Positions 9,601 through 19,814 of a stretch of 64,000 bases of DNA are shown here, piece by piece. Below the pieces are notes generated by a model that worked only from the letters and a program-made list of their open reading frames with translations, did not search any database and was not told the DNA's origin. The DNA is taken from assembly GCF_000518285.1 (NCBI RefSeq), contig NZ_JADH01000001.1:62001-126000 (forward strand), given 5' to 3'. A program made the position numbers and the translations under genes. The stretch comes from Williamsoniiplasma lucivorax ATCC 49196. GTDB lineage: Bacteria; Bacillota_I; Bacilli_A; Mycoplasmatales; Mycoplasmataceae. How positions within the stretch are numbered: position 1 is the first letter of the stretch; every line of letters starts with the position of its first letter.

Positions 9601-9617
9601 GTGGAAATGTGGGAAAA
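9601..9617 (+). promoter_or_regulatory. Putative operator shared with nrdJ
   Basis: GTGGAAATGTGGGAAAA is found here and, base for base, at 52546-52562 upstream of nrdJ. Within it GTGGAAA and GTGGGAAA form a direct repeat with 8-bp period. It directly follows TTTATAAG, a candidate -10 (9596-9601), so a protein bound here would cover the start of nrdFIE transcription. Confidence 0.5.
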
Positions 9618-9624
9618 TGTTATT

Positions 9625-9768
9625 GAAATAAAAACAGAAAGATAGTCCAGGGAATTTGGTTTAAAGCCAAAACTGTACCAGCAACTGTAAAGAGGATTGA
9701 TTATCAAAACCATTGGGCAACCGAGAAGGTGATAATCGAAGTGAATCTGAGTCAGGATACCTACTACT
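9625..9768 (+). promoter_or_regulatory. Cobalamin (B12) riboswitch upstream of nrdFIE
   Basis: The conserved core of the cobalamin riboswitch is visible in order. First comes AGGGAA (9649-9654), then a P5 hairpin TTTGG/CCAAA (9655-9671). Next is ACTGTACCAGCAACTGTAA (9672-9690), and then a peripheral stem (GATTATC 9699-9705 with GATAATC 9731-9737). The B12 box GAGTCAGGATACCT (9749-9762) closes the aptamer. It lies on the plus strand with no gene between it and nrdF. A strong terminator at 9833-9868 is the likely expression platform. Exact outer boundaries are approximate. Confidence 0.85.
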
Positions 9769-9832
9769 TTTCTCAATTATTCTTTTTCCTGGTCAGAAAA
9801 AGTTGGTTAAATCACCTTTTGCCAAATACGAC

Positions 9833-9868
9833 CACGATTTACTTGCTAGCTAAATCGTGTTTTTATTT
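9833..9868 (+). terminator. Riboswitch-associated intrinsic terminator
   Basis: A 9-bp perfect stem (CACGATTTA/TAAATCGTG) with a CTTGCTAGC loop and a T5 tract, about 70 bp after the B12 box and 108 bp before nrdF. This is the position expected of a cobalamin-controlled transcription terminator. Two small hairpins lie between aptamer and terminator (CTTTTTC/GAAAAAG near 9782-9803, and GGT-TAAATC-ACC near 9805-9816). The loop TTAAA of the second could pair with TTTAA of the P5 loop, as in the L5-L13 kissing contact. Confidence 0.8.
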
Positions 9869-9976
9869 CAAAAACTAATTTTTAGCAAAATACATTTAGG
9901 AATCACTAAAAGTTTTTGTTATCGAAAAAAATGAAAATTTGGCACAAATTTTCTAAATAAACATCAAGGAGAGAGT

Positions 9977-11002
9977 ATGAAAAACAATAAGAAAAACCAA
10001 TACTATGAAGAGTCGGTTTCCCCATTAGCATATGCACTAAATGGTTTTGAAGGGAACATTCGTTCAGTCAATTGAAATGTAATTAATGATCCCAAAGATT
10101 TAGAAGTCTGAAATCGGATTACCCAAAATTTTTGATTGCCAGAAAAAATTCCTGTATCAAATGATTTACCATCATGAAAAACCTTACCCCAAGAATGACA
10201 AGATTTGGTGACCAGAACTTTTACTGGTCTCACCTTATTAGACACTGTCCAAGCAACAATTGGTGATACTAGCCAAATGGAAAATGCTTTAACTGATCAT
10301 GAGCAAGTGATTTATACCAATTTTGCTTTTATGGTTGGAGTTCATGCTCGTAGTTATGGAACAATTTTCTCAACATTATGTTCAAGTGAACAAATTGAAG
10401 AAGCTCATGAATGAGTGGTTGGGTGTGAAGCTTTGCAAAAACGTGCTAAAGCTTTAATTCCTTATTATGTTGGCAATGATCCATTAAAATCAAAAGTTGC
10501 TGCTGCTTTAATGCCTGGGTTCTTATTATATGGCGGGTTTTATTTACCATTCTATTTATCAGCTCGTGCAAAATTACCAAATACTTCTGATATTGTACGT
10601 TTAATTTTGCGTGATAAAGTGATTCATAATTATTATAGCGGGTATAAGTACCAGCAAAAATTAAAACTCCTATCACTCCAAAAACAAGCCGATATGAAAA
10701 AATTTGTTTTTGATTTAATGTATGAATTGATTGATTTAGAAAAAACTTATTTAAGAGAGTTGTATGCTGGGTTTGATATTGTTGATGATGCAATTAAATT
10801 TAGTTTATATAATGCTGGTAAGTTCTTACAAAATTTAGGTTATGATTCACCTTTTTCAGAAGAAGAAACCACAATTAAATCAGAAATTTTTGCCCAATTA
10901 TCAGCCAGAGCTGATGAAAATCATGATTTCTTTTCTGGAAATGGTTCAAGTTATATCATGGGTGTTAACGAAGAAACCGAAGATGAAGATTGAGAGTTTT
11001 AA
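9977..11002 (+). CDS. nrdF: Ribonucleotide reductase small subunit NrdF, metal-free class Ie (VPK type)
   Basis: The radical-generating subunit for the NrdE catalytic subunit. It has 341 residues. The class Ib fold is intact: LLDT with Asp89, VHARSY with His123 and Tyr127, and His217 in RDKVIHNYY. Three carboxylates that bind metal in ordinary R2 proteins are replaced: Val120 (FMVGVH, normally FMEAVH), Pro180 (LMPGFLLYGGF, normally LESFLFYSGF) and Lys214 (RDKVIH, normally RDEAVH). Val/Pro/Lys defines the VPK variant of class Ie, shown in Mesoplasma florum to use a DOPA radical with no metal. Residue numbers are one off from that protein. The ATG follows AAGGAGAG. It is first in nrdF-nrdI-nrdE under the B12 riboswitch. 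Confidence 0.95.
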
Positions 11003-11007
11003 AAACC

Positions 11008-11490
11008 ATGCACAAAGACGTCATTAAAGTCGACGCTCAAGATATCGTAAAACCAACTGGTGAAATCTGCGTCGTTTATTTTTCATCACCCTCAAATAAC
11101 ACCCATCGTTTTATACAAAAATTAAATTTTACTAATTTACGTATTCCCTTTGAAGAGGATGAACAACTTTTAGTTGCACAAGATTATATTCTAATTTGCC
11201 CCACTTATAGTGGGGGAGGCGAGCATACTAGTGGAGCCGTGCCCAAACAAGTAGTTAAATTTTTAAACCAAAAACAAAATCGTGATTATTGTCGCGGAGT
11301 GATCGCATCGGGTAATACTAATTTTGGTAATACCTTTGCCATTGCTGGACCAATTTTGTCTAAAAAATTAAATGTTCCTTTACTCTATCAATTTGAGCTT
11401 TTAGGAACAAAAGAAGATGTTGAGAAAATCCAAAATATTATTAAGAATTTCTGAAAGAAAGAAGGAGAAGAAAATGGAAAAAACAACTAA
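11008..11490 (+). CDS. nrdI: Flavodoxin-like NrdI
   Basis: A 160-residue flavoprotein needed to activate NrdF; in class Ie systems it is required to make the DOPA radical. The FMN-binding loops are visible: YFSSPSNNTHRF (phosphate loop, residues about 19-30), CPTYSGGGEH (about 62-71) and SGNTNFGNTFAIAG (about 97-110). It starts 5 bp after nrdF. The TGA at about 11453 reads as Trp, and the frame then runs 17 bp into nrdE, so the two are translationally coupled. Confidence 0.93.
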
Positions 11491-13621
11491 TGCATTATTT
11501 CAAAATGATGAATATATTAATTTAAATGCTAAATCAAAAGTGTTTTCAAGTAGTCAAACAAATTATCACTTAGATCAAGAAGCAGCAATTTTATATCGCC
11601 AAAATCATGCTAATCCAAAAATGATGGAATTTAAAAACTTTGCTGAGCGTATGCATTTTCTGGTGGAAAATGCATACTATGAAAAAGACTTAATTGAGAA
11701 ATATACAATTGAAGATTTAGAAAGTTTAACTGAATACGCTTTAAGTTTTAATCATAAGTTTCCAAGTTTTATGGGAATTTTAAAGTTTTATAATGCTTAT
11801 GCTTTGAAAACTTTTGATAACAAATATTTCTTAGAACATTATGAAGATCGGGTTGTAATGAATGCTCTTTTATTTGGTGATGGCAATGTCAATATCGCTG
11901 AAAAAATGATTAAAGAAATGATGTTAGGGCGTTATCAACCAGCCACTCCAACATTTTTAAATGCCGGTAAAAAACAACGTGGCGAATATACAAGTTGTTA
12001 TTTATTACGTGTTGAAGATAATATGGAGTCAATCGGAAGAGCTATTGCCACTTCTCTCCAATTATCAAAACGTGGGGGCGGAGTTGCTTTATGTTTGACT
12101 AACTTAAGAGAATTCGGTGCTCCTATTAAAAACATCGAACATCAAGCAACTGGAATTGTACCGATTATGAAATTATTAGAAGATAGTTTTTCATATGCTA
12201 ACCAATTAGGACAACGTCAAGGAGCTGGGGCTGTTTATTTATCTGCTCATCACCCAGAAATCTTAACTTTCTTAGATACTAAACGGGAAAATGCTGATGA
12301 AAAAATTCGGATTAAATCTTTATCACTTGGTGTTGTTGTTCCAGATATCACATTTGAATTAGCTAAACACAATAAAGAAATGGCTTTGTTTAGTCCATAT
12401 GATGTTTTTAAAGTTTATGGTAAACCATTAAGTGATATTGCAATTACTAAAGAATATGACAAAATGGTCCACAATCCAGCGATTAAAAAAACTTATATTA
12501 ATGCCAGAAAACTATTTCAAATGATTGCCGAATTACATTTTGAAAGTGGTTATCCATATTTATTATTTGATGATACTGTCAATAATCGTAATGCTCACCC
12601 AAATCGTATTATAATGTCAAATTTATGTACTGAAATTGCCCAATCTTCTACTCCAAGTGAGTTCAATGATGATTTAACTTTTGCCAAAATTGGCGAAGAT
12701 ATTTGTTGTAATTTAGGCAGCTTAAATATTGATAAAGCGATGAAAGCAGAAACTGATTTTGAAGAAATGATTTATCATGCTGTTTATGCTTTGGATCATA
12801 TTTCTCGTAAAACTAATTTACAATCAGCTCCCAGTGTTGAAAAAGGTAATCAAAATAACCATGCTATTGGATTGGGGGCAATGAATTTACATGGGTTTTT
12901 AGCAACTCATAAAATTTATTACAACTCACAAGAAGCAATTGATTTTACCAACATGTTTTTTTATACAATGGCTTATTATGCTTTTAAAGCTTCGAATAAA
13001 TTAGCCAATCTTTATGGAACATTTCATAACTTTGAACAAACCAAATTTGCTGATGGTTCATATTTTGATAAATATACGCAATGTGAAGCCAATAAATGAA
13101 CTTTTGCGACTGCAAAAATTCAAGAAATCTTTGCCCAATATCAAATTACTCTGCCAACTCAAGAAGATTGAATTGAATTGGTGGTTAAAATTAAGCAAAC
13201 TGGTTTGGCCAATTCACACTTAATGGCAATTGCTCCCACTGGATCAATTAGTTATTTATCAAGTTGTACACCAAGTTTACAACCAATTGTTTCTAGTGTC
13301 GAAGTCCGCAAAGAAGGCAAGATTGGGCGAGTTTATGTGCCAGCATATAACATCAATTTTGATAATATGGGATATTATGCTCTAGGGGCTTATGAATTAG
13401 GTCCAGAACCAATTATTGATATTGCAGCAGCTGCTCAACAACATATTGATCAAGCCATTTCTCTAACTTTATTTATGAATGATAATGTGACTACACGTGA
13501 CTTAAATAAAGCTTATATTCGTGCCTTTACTAAAGGTTGTGCTGCACTTTATTATGTTCGTATTCGTCAAGATATTTTAGAAGATTCTGAAAACTACGAA
13601 TGTGATTCATGTGTTATCTAA
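11474..13621 (+). CDS. nrdE: Ribonucleoside-diphosphate reductase large subunit NrdE
   Basis: The catalytic subunit that reduces NDPs to dNDPs; 715 residues, usual for NrdE. There is no N-terminal ATP-cone. Active-site features: the redox cysteine in YTSCYLL, the thiyl-radical cysteine in SNLCTEI, the partner cysteine in CCNLGSLN, and a C-terminal CDSC shuttle pair. Substrate loops GGGVALCLTNLR and APTGSISYL are present. The start at 11474 is behind GAAGGAGAAG and overlaps the end of nrdI. A terminator follows at 13628. Confidence 0.95.
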
Positions 13622-13627
13622 TATTTT

Positions 13628-13651
13628 AAAAAAGCAAAGTTTTGCTTTTTT
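13628..13651 (+). terminator. Terminator after nrdFIE
   Basis: AAAAAAGCAAA/TTTGCTTTTTT stem with a GT loop, 7 bp after the nrdE stop. Confidence 0.75.
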
Positions 13652-13713
13652 ATTTTCTAGTTATCATGATTAATCATTTTGTGCTTGAGATAAAATAATA
13701 GTGAGGTGATATT

Positions 13714-14544
13714 ATGCAAAAAATATATTTCGGAACTATGACCAAATTAGAAGAAACTTATGATGCAATGATCCAGGCTTTCAAAGCTGGTTATCAAATC
13801 TTTGATTTCGCTGATACTTATAGTAATCAACATGTGATTGGGCAAGCAATCACTGCTTGATTTAAAGATAATCCCCATTTAAAAAGAGAAGATTATTTTT
13901 TCCAATCAAAAATTTGAACAGAAGATATTGATAATCATTTAGTTGATCAAGAAGTTGAAAAAATCTTAAAAGATTTAAATTTAACTTACATTGATTCATT
14001 ACTCTTGCATCGTCCATCAATGACAATGGCCAATTCAATTGCAGCTTATCAAAAATTGCTGGTGTGAAAAGCGAAGGGTAAAGTAAAACATGTTGGGGTT
14101 TCAAATTTTGAAAAAGAACAATTGATGTTGTTGTGAGCAACAACATCAGTCAAACCAGAATTCAATCAATTTGAAATGAGTGTTTTTAACCAAAGATGAG
14201 ATCGCATTTTGTTTGCTCAAAAGTTCAAAATTGAAATTCAAGCTTATGGTTCTTTTAAGGGGATTAATGATTGTCCTGAACTAAGTGAAATTGCTCACAA
14301 GTATCATGCAACCAATGCTCAAGTTGTCATTGCTTGGTTAAAACATTATGATCTAGATGTCATTTTAAAATCAACTAATCCCGATCACATCAAAGAGAAT
14401 CTCAAACCAATTGCTTTTCAATTAACAAATGCAGAATTAGAGATGATTAAAAAATTAAATCGTTTTGATAATTTTTATCCTGATAGCTTCACTTCAGATT
14501 TAGTAGAAGACTTTTATGCCAAAATTAAGCAAGAGTACAAATAA
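13714..14544 (+). CDS. Aldo/keto reductase, copy 1
   Basis: A 276-residue NADPH-dependent aldehyde/ketone reductase. The AKR catalytic tetrad is visible as Asp and Tyr in DFADTYSNQ, Lys in FQSKIW and His in LLLHRP; the GVSNFEKEQ strand and KSTNPDHI cofactor region follow. The ATG at 13714 follows GTGAGGTGATATT, an element repeated exactly before the paralogue at 15994. A TGA at 13858 and others encode Trp. Physiological substrate unknown. Confidence 0.9.
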
Positions 14545-14554
14545 AGTGTTAACT

Positions 14555-14579
14555 AACACATCATCAAATGATGTGTTTT
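14555..14579 (+). terminator. Intrinsic terminator
   Basis: AACACATCAT/ATGATGTGTT stem with a CAA loop followed by TTGTTTTTTTG, 10 bp after the aldo/keto reductase stop. The remaining gap to 14792 holds an inverted repeat (TCACAG...CTGTGA near 14745-14771) that may be an operator for the next gene. Confidence 0.75.
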
Positions 14580-14792
14580 GTTTTTTTGTTGATCTTAATG
14601 GTTCTTTAAGTAAAAATACCACACAAAAAAATAAAAGGGGTTACTGTTTAAAACTAAAAAATACCTGAGGATTTTAGGTGTGAACCAACAAAACCAAGCA
14701 AGAAATTTATAAAATATAAGTGTGGTTTTCAAAAACTACACAGTCACAGCTTAAGCTAATTAAACTGTGAAACAGCAATAAGGAGGTATTGT

Positions 14793-15917
14793 ATGTTAAA
14801 AAGAAAATTAGGCATTAGCATTTATCCAGAACATGCACCACTTGCAGAAATTTATGAATATTTAAAATTAGCACACAAATATGAATATGAAATTCTTTTT
14901 GTGAGTTTTGTGCATTTTGCTGAAGATAGTACAAAAGATAACACAATTCAAATCAATGAAACCATTCAAGCTATTAAATATGCACATGAATTAGGTTTTT
15001 ATGTGATTACTGATATTAGTTTGCGTACTTTAAAAATGCTTGATATTAAAATCACTGATTTGAAAAAAATCAAAGAAATGGGAGTCGCTTGCATTCGCTT
15101 TGATTCACCAGCATCAGCGATGACACTGGCTAATTTAACCCACAATCAGTATGGTCTTGATGTGCAGTTGAATATGTCAGGTAATGATTATTTAGTTGAT
15201 GATATTTTATCTTATCAACCAATTATCCCAAGATTAAGTGGTTGTCATAATTTTTATGCTCAAAAAAATACTGGTTTAACTTTTGATTTTTTTCAAAAAT
15301 GTAATCAAAAATATATTACTAGAAAATTAGAAACCACTGCTTTTATTGGTTCGCATGTTGGTAATCAAGGTCCATCATCAACTAATAAAGACATGACAAC
15401 ACTAGAAGAGTTAAGATATTTATCTTGTGCTACGCAAGCTAAATTTCTTTTCTATACTAATGAAATTGATAATGTTATTTTTGGTAACGCTTTTGCGACT
15501 GAAGCAGAACTAAAAGCAGTTGCTGAAATTGATAAATATGAAATCATCTTAAAAGTTCATCCGTGTGATGATAATAGTGAAGTGGAAATGAAAATTTTAG
15601 ATTTTAAAAAACATGCTAGAAGAGAAGAAAGCACAGATCTTTTGATTCGTTCAAGTATGTCGAGATATTACTTTAAAAAAGAAGCAATTAAACCAAAAAA
15701 AACACCAACAAAATTCAATCAAGGTGATGTTGTTGTGATTAATGAACAGGGGGGAAGTTATCAAGGAGAAATGCACATTATTTTACAAGATAATTATGAA
15801 CACCAAGACAACTTCTATAATTTGATTGGCAAAATTGATCCAGATCAACTTCCTTTATTAAGATTTATTCATGGTTGATCAGCTTTCAAATTAGAAATTT
15901 CAAAAACTGAATCTTAA
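14793..15917 (+). CDS. MupG-family (DUF871) TIM-barrel protein
   Basis: A 374-residue protein. The opening LGISIYPEHAPLAEIYEYL and the HNFYAQKNTGL motif (about residues 151-161) match the DUF871/MupG family. It has an N-terminal TIM barrel and a C-terminal cyclophilin-like domain (from about residue 280). Characterised members cleave MurNAc-6-phosphate glycosides in Gram-positive bacteria. In a wall-less cell the substrate must be something else, or a salvaged muropeptide sugar. Start has AAGGAGG at 6-bp spacing. It lies between two aldo/keto reductases of the same strand. Confidence 0.8.
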
Positions 15918-15993
15918 TTAGATTTATCCACAATAAAAACCACAAAGTCATCAATTGCACAGCTTTGATATAAAATATTAGTGAGGTGATATT

Positions 15994-16815
15994 ATGCAAA
16001 AAACATATTTCGGGACCATGACAAAACTAGAAGATACTTATGAAGCAGTGATGCATGCATTTCAAGCAGGTTATCAAAAATTCGATTTTGCCGAAGTCTA
16101 TCATAACCAATCAGAAATTGGCAGAGCCATTACTGATTGGTTTAAACAAAACCCAAATCTTAAAAGAGAAAGCTATTTCTTTCAATCAAAAGTTTGGGTG
16201 GAAGACATTGATAAGCATGATGTTGACCAGGCCATTGAAAAAATTTTACAAGATTTAAAACTTGAATATATTGATTCTTTATTGGTTCATCGTCCATCAT
16301 TCAATTTAGAAAATTCTCTAGAGGCTTATAAAAAACTTCTGGAATGAAAAGAAAAAGGGATTGTTAAACATGTCGGAGTTTCCAACTTTGAAAAAGAACA
16401 AATTCTTTATTTATGAGCAAGCACAACAGTCAAACCAGAATTCCATCAATTTGAATTAAATATTCATAACCAACGTTGAGATCGAATTTTATTTGCTCAA
16501 AAATATAACATTGAAATTCAAGCTTATGGTTCATTCAAGGGAGCTTATGATTCTGAAGAAATTAGTCAAATTGCTAAAAACCATAAAGCCACAAACAATC
16601 AAGTCATCTTAGCTTGATTGAACCACTATAAAATTAACCGTGTTTTAAAATCAACAAATTTTGCACACATGCAAGAAAATATAAAACCTCTTGATTTCAA
16701 ATTAACTGAAGAAGAATTAGCAACTATGAAAAAATTAAATCGTTATGACAATTATTATACAGAAAGCGTCCCTTCTCCATTAGTCAAAACTTTTTATGAA
16801 AAAATTAAAAGATAA
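15994..16815 (+). CDS. Aldo/keto reductase, copy 2
   Basis: A 273-residue close paralogue of 13714-14544 with the same tetrad (DFAEVYHNQ, FQSKVW, LLVHRP) and nearly identical 5' leader (TTAGTGAGGTGATATTATGCAAAA). The shared leader points to a recent local duplication that kept its own ribosome binding site and probably its promoter. The gene ends 8 bp before a terminator. Confidence 0.9.
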
Positions 16816-16823
16816 CATATTTT

Positions 16824-16851
16824 AAAAAAACACGATTAACATCGTGTTTTT
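16824..16851. terminator. Bidirectional terminator between convergent genes
   Basis: AAAAAACACGAT/ATCGTGTTTTT stem with a TAAC loop, placed between the convergent aldo/keto reductase and nitroreductase genes. Confidence 0.75.
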
Positions 16852-16856
16852 CTTGT

Positions 16857-17507
16857 TTATTTAACTATTTTGATGAATTCATCTTGGTGTCTGCGCACTT
16901 TAGTTTTGTGTTCATGATTAAAATCTCCATTAGTTAATTTTCCTAAAGCTAACCCAAGAACAATCATTTCATTATGTTCGATTAACTTTTGTTCAACCAT
17001 TAACTTATTTAATTTTTCATGATCAAAACCTTCTTGTGGGACAACATCAATATTTAAATCAGCAGCAGCAACAATTCCCACCCCAAGCATAATGTAAGCT
17101 TGTTTAGCACTTCAATCATTAGCTGATGAGTCACTAGCAAAATATGTTGGGAAGCGTTGTTGAAAACTTAAAATATAATTATCGCGTTTAGTTAAATCTG
17201 CCCCAAACATGTCAGCTGCTGATTTAACAATTGTTTCACTAACTAATTTTTCAACTTTATCAACAACAAATAATAAATATTCACTCGCTTGATAAAAGTT
17301 TGGTTGATTAAAAAATAAAGGCGTTAAACTATCTCTAAATTCACTTCTTGGCATTCTAATTAATCGAGTATTAAATAACCCATAAGCTGCTGGACTCATG
17401 CGCATTGCTTCAATAATGGAATCCATATCTTCTGGTTTAATTTCGTGGTTTTCATCAAATCGTCTTGGTGACATTCTTTGAGTCATGATTTTTTCAATAT
17501 ATTTCAT
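16857..17507 (-). CDS. Nitroreductase family protein, copy 1
   Basis: A 216-residue FMN-dependent NAD(P)H oxidoreductase. The N-terminal QRMSPRRFDENHEI matches the FMN-phosphate binding start of the family, and SPAAYGLFNTRLI, IMLGVGIVAAADL and VLGLALGK follow in the expected order. It starts 1 bp after the DUF2130 gene stop, so they form an operon. A paralogue lies at 19047-19703. Substrate unknown. Confidence 0.85.
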
Positions 17508-17508
17508 C

Positions 17509-18888
17509 TTATTCCTCTTCTGTAGTGGTATCGATATTGATTCCGGAAATTTTTTCTAGGAAACCAATAATTTGTGTTTTGATGTTTTTTTCTAAAATAT
17601 CTTTAGATTTTCCAATTGTTTCAGCACTTCTACCTAATGCTTTTTGAACATTCTCTAAATCATCAAATTGTTTTTTAAATTTTTTTCAAATTGATGGCAG
17701 TTTGACTTCCATAAATTTTCTAATTTCTTCTTGTTGTTTTTCATACAACTTTTGGATTCCATTATCTTCAAAAGCGCTTGCCATTTTTTTACGTTCAGTT
17801 TCAAATTTATTTTCCATTTCAATTAATTTTCGAATAACTTGGCCAACAAAAACAAAGCTGTTTGGATCAGTAATTCAAATATTTGCATATTCTTCAGATT
17901 TAATAAATGAAAGGTCACCTTTATATTTATCATTAAATGATGTTGCAATTAAAATTCCATATTTCGCTTGTTGGTTAGCTGTATCAATTGCTAATTTACC
18001 AACTCAAGAATCTTTTCATTCAGCATTTTTTACTTCATAAACAATTTTACCCATTGTTTCATTATTAGCATTTTTCACAATTTGTAAAAAGTCTGCCTTA
18101 ACTCCATCAATTGAATCATTGATTTTTTGAATACTATCAAAATATCCAAAACCTTTTCTTAATTCTGATTCGACTTCATTTTCAAAATTTTCACCTTTGG
18201 CTTTCGAATGAATAATTTTAAATTGTGAATTTTTCAAGTTCAATTCATTGATTTCGTTTTGTTGTTTTTCAATAATTTGCTGCATTTCTTTTTCTTTAAG
18301 CAACACTTGGTGCTCAATGTCAGCTGTTTTTTGGAATTCAACTTGATTAATTTTGTCTTGTAATTTCACCATTTCTAAACTTAAACGTGTTTTTTCTTGC
18401 TGGTTCAATTCTTCGATTTTCATCTTTTGAACAATTAACTCGTTTTGTTTTTCCAAATCTAGATTTTTAGCAATTGATTCCACTTGGTTTTTTAATTGCT
18501 CAATAGTTTTGGAAGCTTCTAAACTTAAACGTGTTTTTTCTTGATGATTAAGTTCTTCGATTTTCATCTTTTGGGCAATTAACTCATTTTGTTTTTCTAA
18601 ATCTTTATTTTTTTCAATTGATTCTAATTGATTTTTTAATTGCTCAATAATTTTGGCAAATTCTAGTTGTTTTTGATTAAAGCTAGCTTCTAAATCTGCT
18701 TTTTGCTTAGTCTGAATAGCGTCCTGTTCACGTAAAATAATCGCTTTTTCTTTGGCGATTTCGTCAGCCATTTTTAATTGCACTTGGTGATTAATGAATT
18801 CATTAAATTGCTCTTTATTATGATCAAATAATTCATCCAAGCTAAATTCTTGTCCACATTTTGGACATTTAAAATTAGTATTTTTCAT
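17509..18888 (-). CDS. DUF2130 protein: zinc finger, coiled coil, nuclease-like core
   Basis: A 459-residue protein. An N-terminal zinc-finger-like CPKCGQEF (residues 8-15) is followed by a long coiled coil (about 25-220) and then the DUF2130 core. The core contains GVKADFLQIV and IVYEVKNAEWKDSW, a D...ExK arrangement typical of PD-(D/E)XK nuclease folds. The coiled coil holds a 48-residue tandem duplication (residues 80-127 and 128-175). Role unknown; a DNA-acting enzyme is an inference from the fold. It is coupled to the nitroreductase downstream. Confidence 0.8.
18364..18651 (-). repeat. Tandem 144-bp duplication inside DUF2130 gene
   Basis: Two in-frame copies (18508-18651 and 18364-18507) encode 48 residues each, both containing IEQLKNQ, DLEKQNELI and KMKIEELN.QEKTRLSLE. 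About 38 of 48 residues are identical by eye. It lengthens the coiled coil. Confidence 0.85.
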
Positions 18889-19012
18889 ACATTCTCCTCT
18901 ATTTCTGGATTAAAGGTTTAAATTCATGTGAGTTTTTTATTATGCAATAATAAAAAAGCATCTTATGTTTTTACTTTTTTAATCTCAAAAAGATTTTATT
19001 TTTAAACAAAGA

Positions 19013-19037
19013 AAAAAGCAATAAAAATATTGCTTTA
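19013..19037 (-). terminator. Intrinsic terminator
   Basis: AAAAGCAAT/ATTGCTTT hairpin; on the minus strand it ends in GCTTTTTTC directly after the nitroreductase stop at 19047. Confidence 0.7.
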
Positions 19038-19046
19038 ATTTCTTAT

Positions 19047-19703
19047 CTACTTCACAATTGTGGTAAATTCGTCTTCATTCATTCTGATTTTGTCAAAAAA
19101 ATGAACCATTGGATCTTGTAAATCTGCTTTTCCAAACCCAATTACCACTGATAATCTTTCGTTGGTTGGATCAATTAAATTGTGTTTAGCAAAAATTTTA
19201 TCTACTTCAAAACGGTTGAACCCTTCATAAGGTGCTGAATCAATTTCTAAATCAGCAGCAGCAATCATGGCACTTCCTAAACCAATGTAAGTTTGTTTAG
19301 ATGCTCATTCTTCAGGAATCACTTGATTCATTTTTCAGTTATCAAGAACAGCATTGATCATAATCCCACGCACATCGATTGCTTCTTCAGGAATTGTTTG
19401 TTCATAACTATAAGCAAGTGCTGTTGATTTAATGAAATCTTCTTTTTTAGAAATAAAAAAGATAACGTGACTTGAGTTGATAAATGATGGTTGATTCATC
19501 ATGGCTGGGGCTAATTCATCTCTTAGTTGTCCTCTTGGCACAACAATAAGACGATAATTTCAAACTCCGTAACTCATTGATGTTCATCTGATTGATTCAG
19601 TAATTGTTCTTAAATCTTCATCAGATATGACATAATCAGGCAACATTCTTTTTGTTGAACGGCGAGTCTTAAGTAGATTAAGAACATATGTATTTTTAGT
19701 CAT
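19047..19703 (-). CDS. Nitroreductase family protein, copy 2
   Basis: A 218-residue paralogue of 16857-17507 (KTRRSTKRMLPDYVIS, YGVWNYRLIVVPRGQLRDEL, GSAMIAAADLEID, VVIGFGKADL). FMN enzyme of the same family. It is expressed divergently from acpS; an AGAAGAGG sequence lies upstream of the ATG at 19703. TGA-Trp codons occur at conserved positions. Terminator at 19013. Confidence 0.85.
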
Positions 19704-19762
19704 ATGCAAAAACCTCTTCTATAATATGCAGAGCTAAATGTAAAAAATAACTCTAGAATGAT

Positions 19763-19768
19763 TATAAT
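19763..19768 (+). promoter_or_regulatory. -10 element upstream of acpS
   Basis: A consensus TATAAT 47 bp before the acpS start, in the divergent region with the nitroreductase gene. No convincing -35 is seen. Confidence 0.4.
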
Positions 19769-19814
19769 ACATATATAGCATATTGGGAGATGTGGAAGAT
19801 AAAATGGAGTTAAA

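Noticed and set aside
9625-9768. Purine or 2'-deoxyguanosine riboswitch before nrdF, as reported in Mesoplasma florum
   Set aside because: The conserved purine-riboswitch loops are not present; the sequence has the cobalamin core and B12 box instead.
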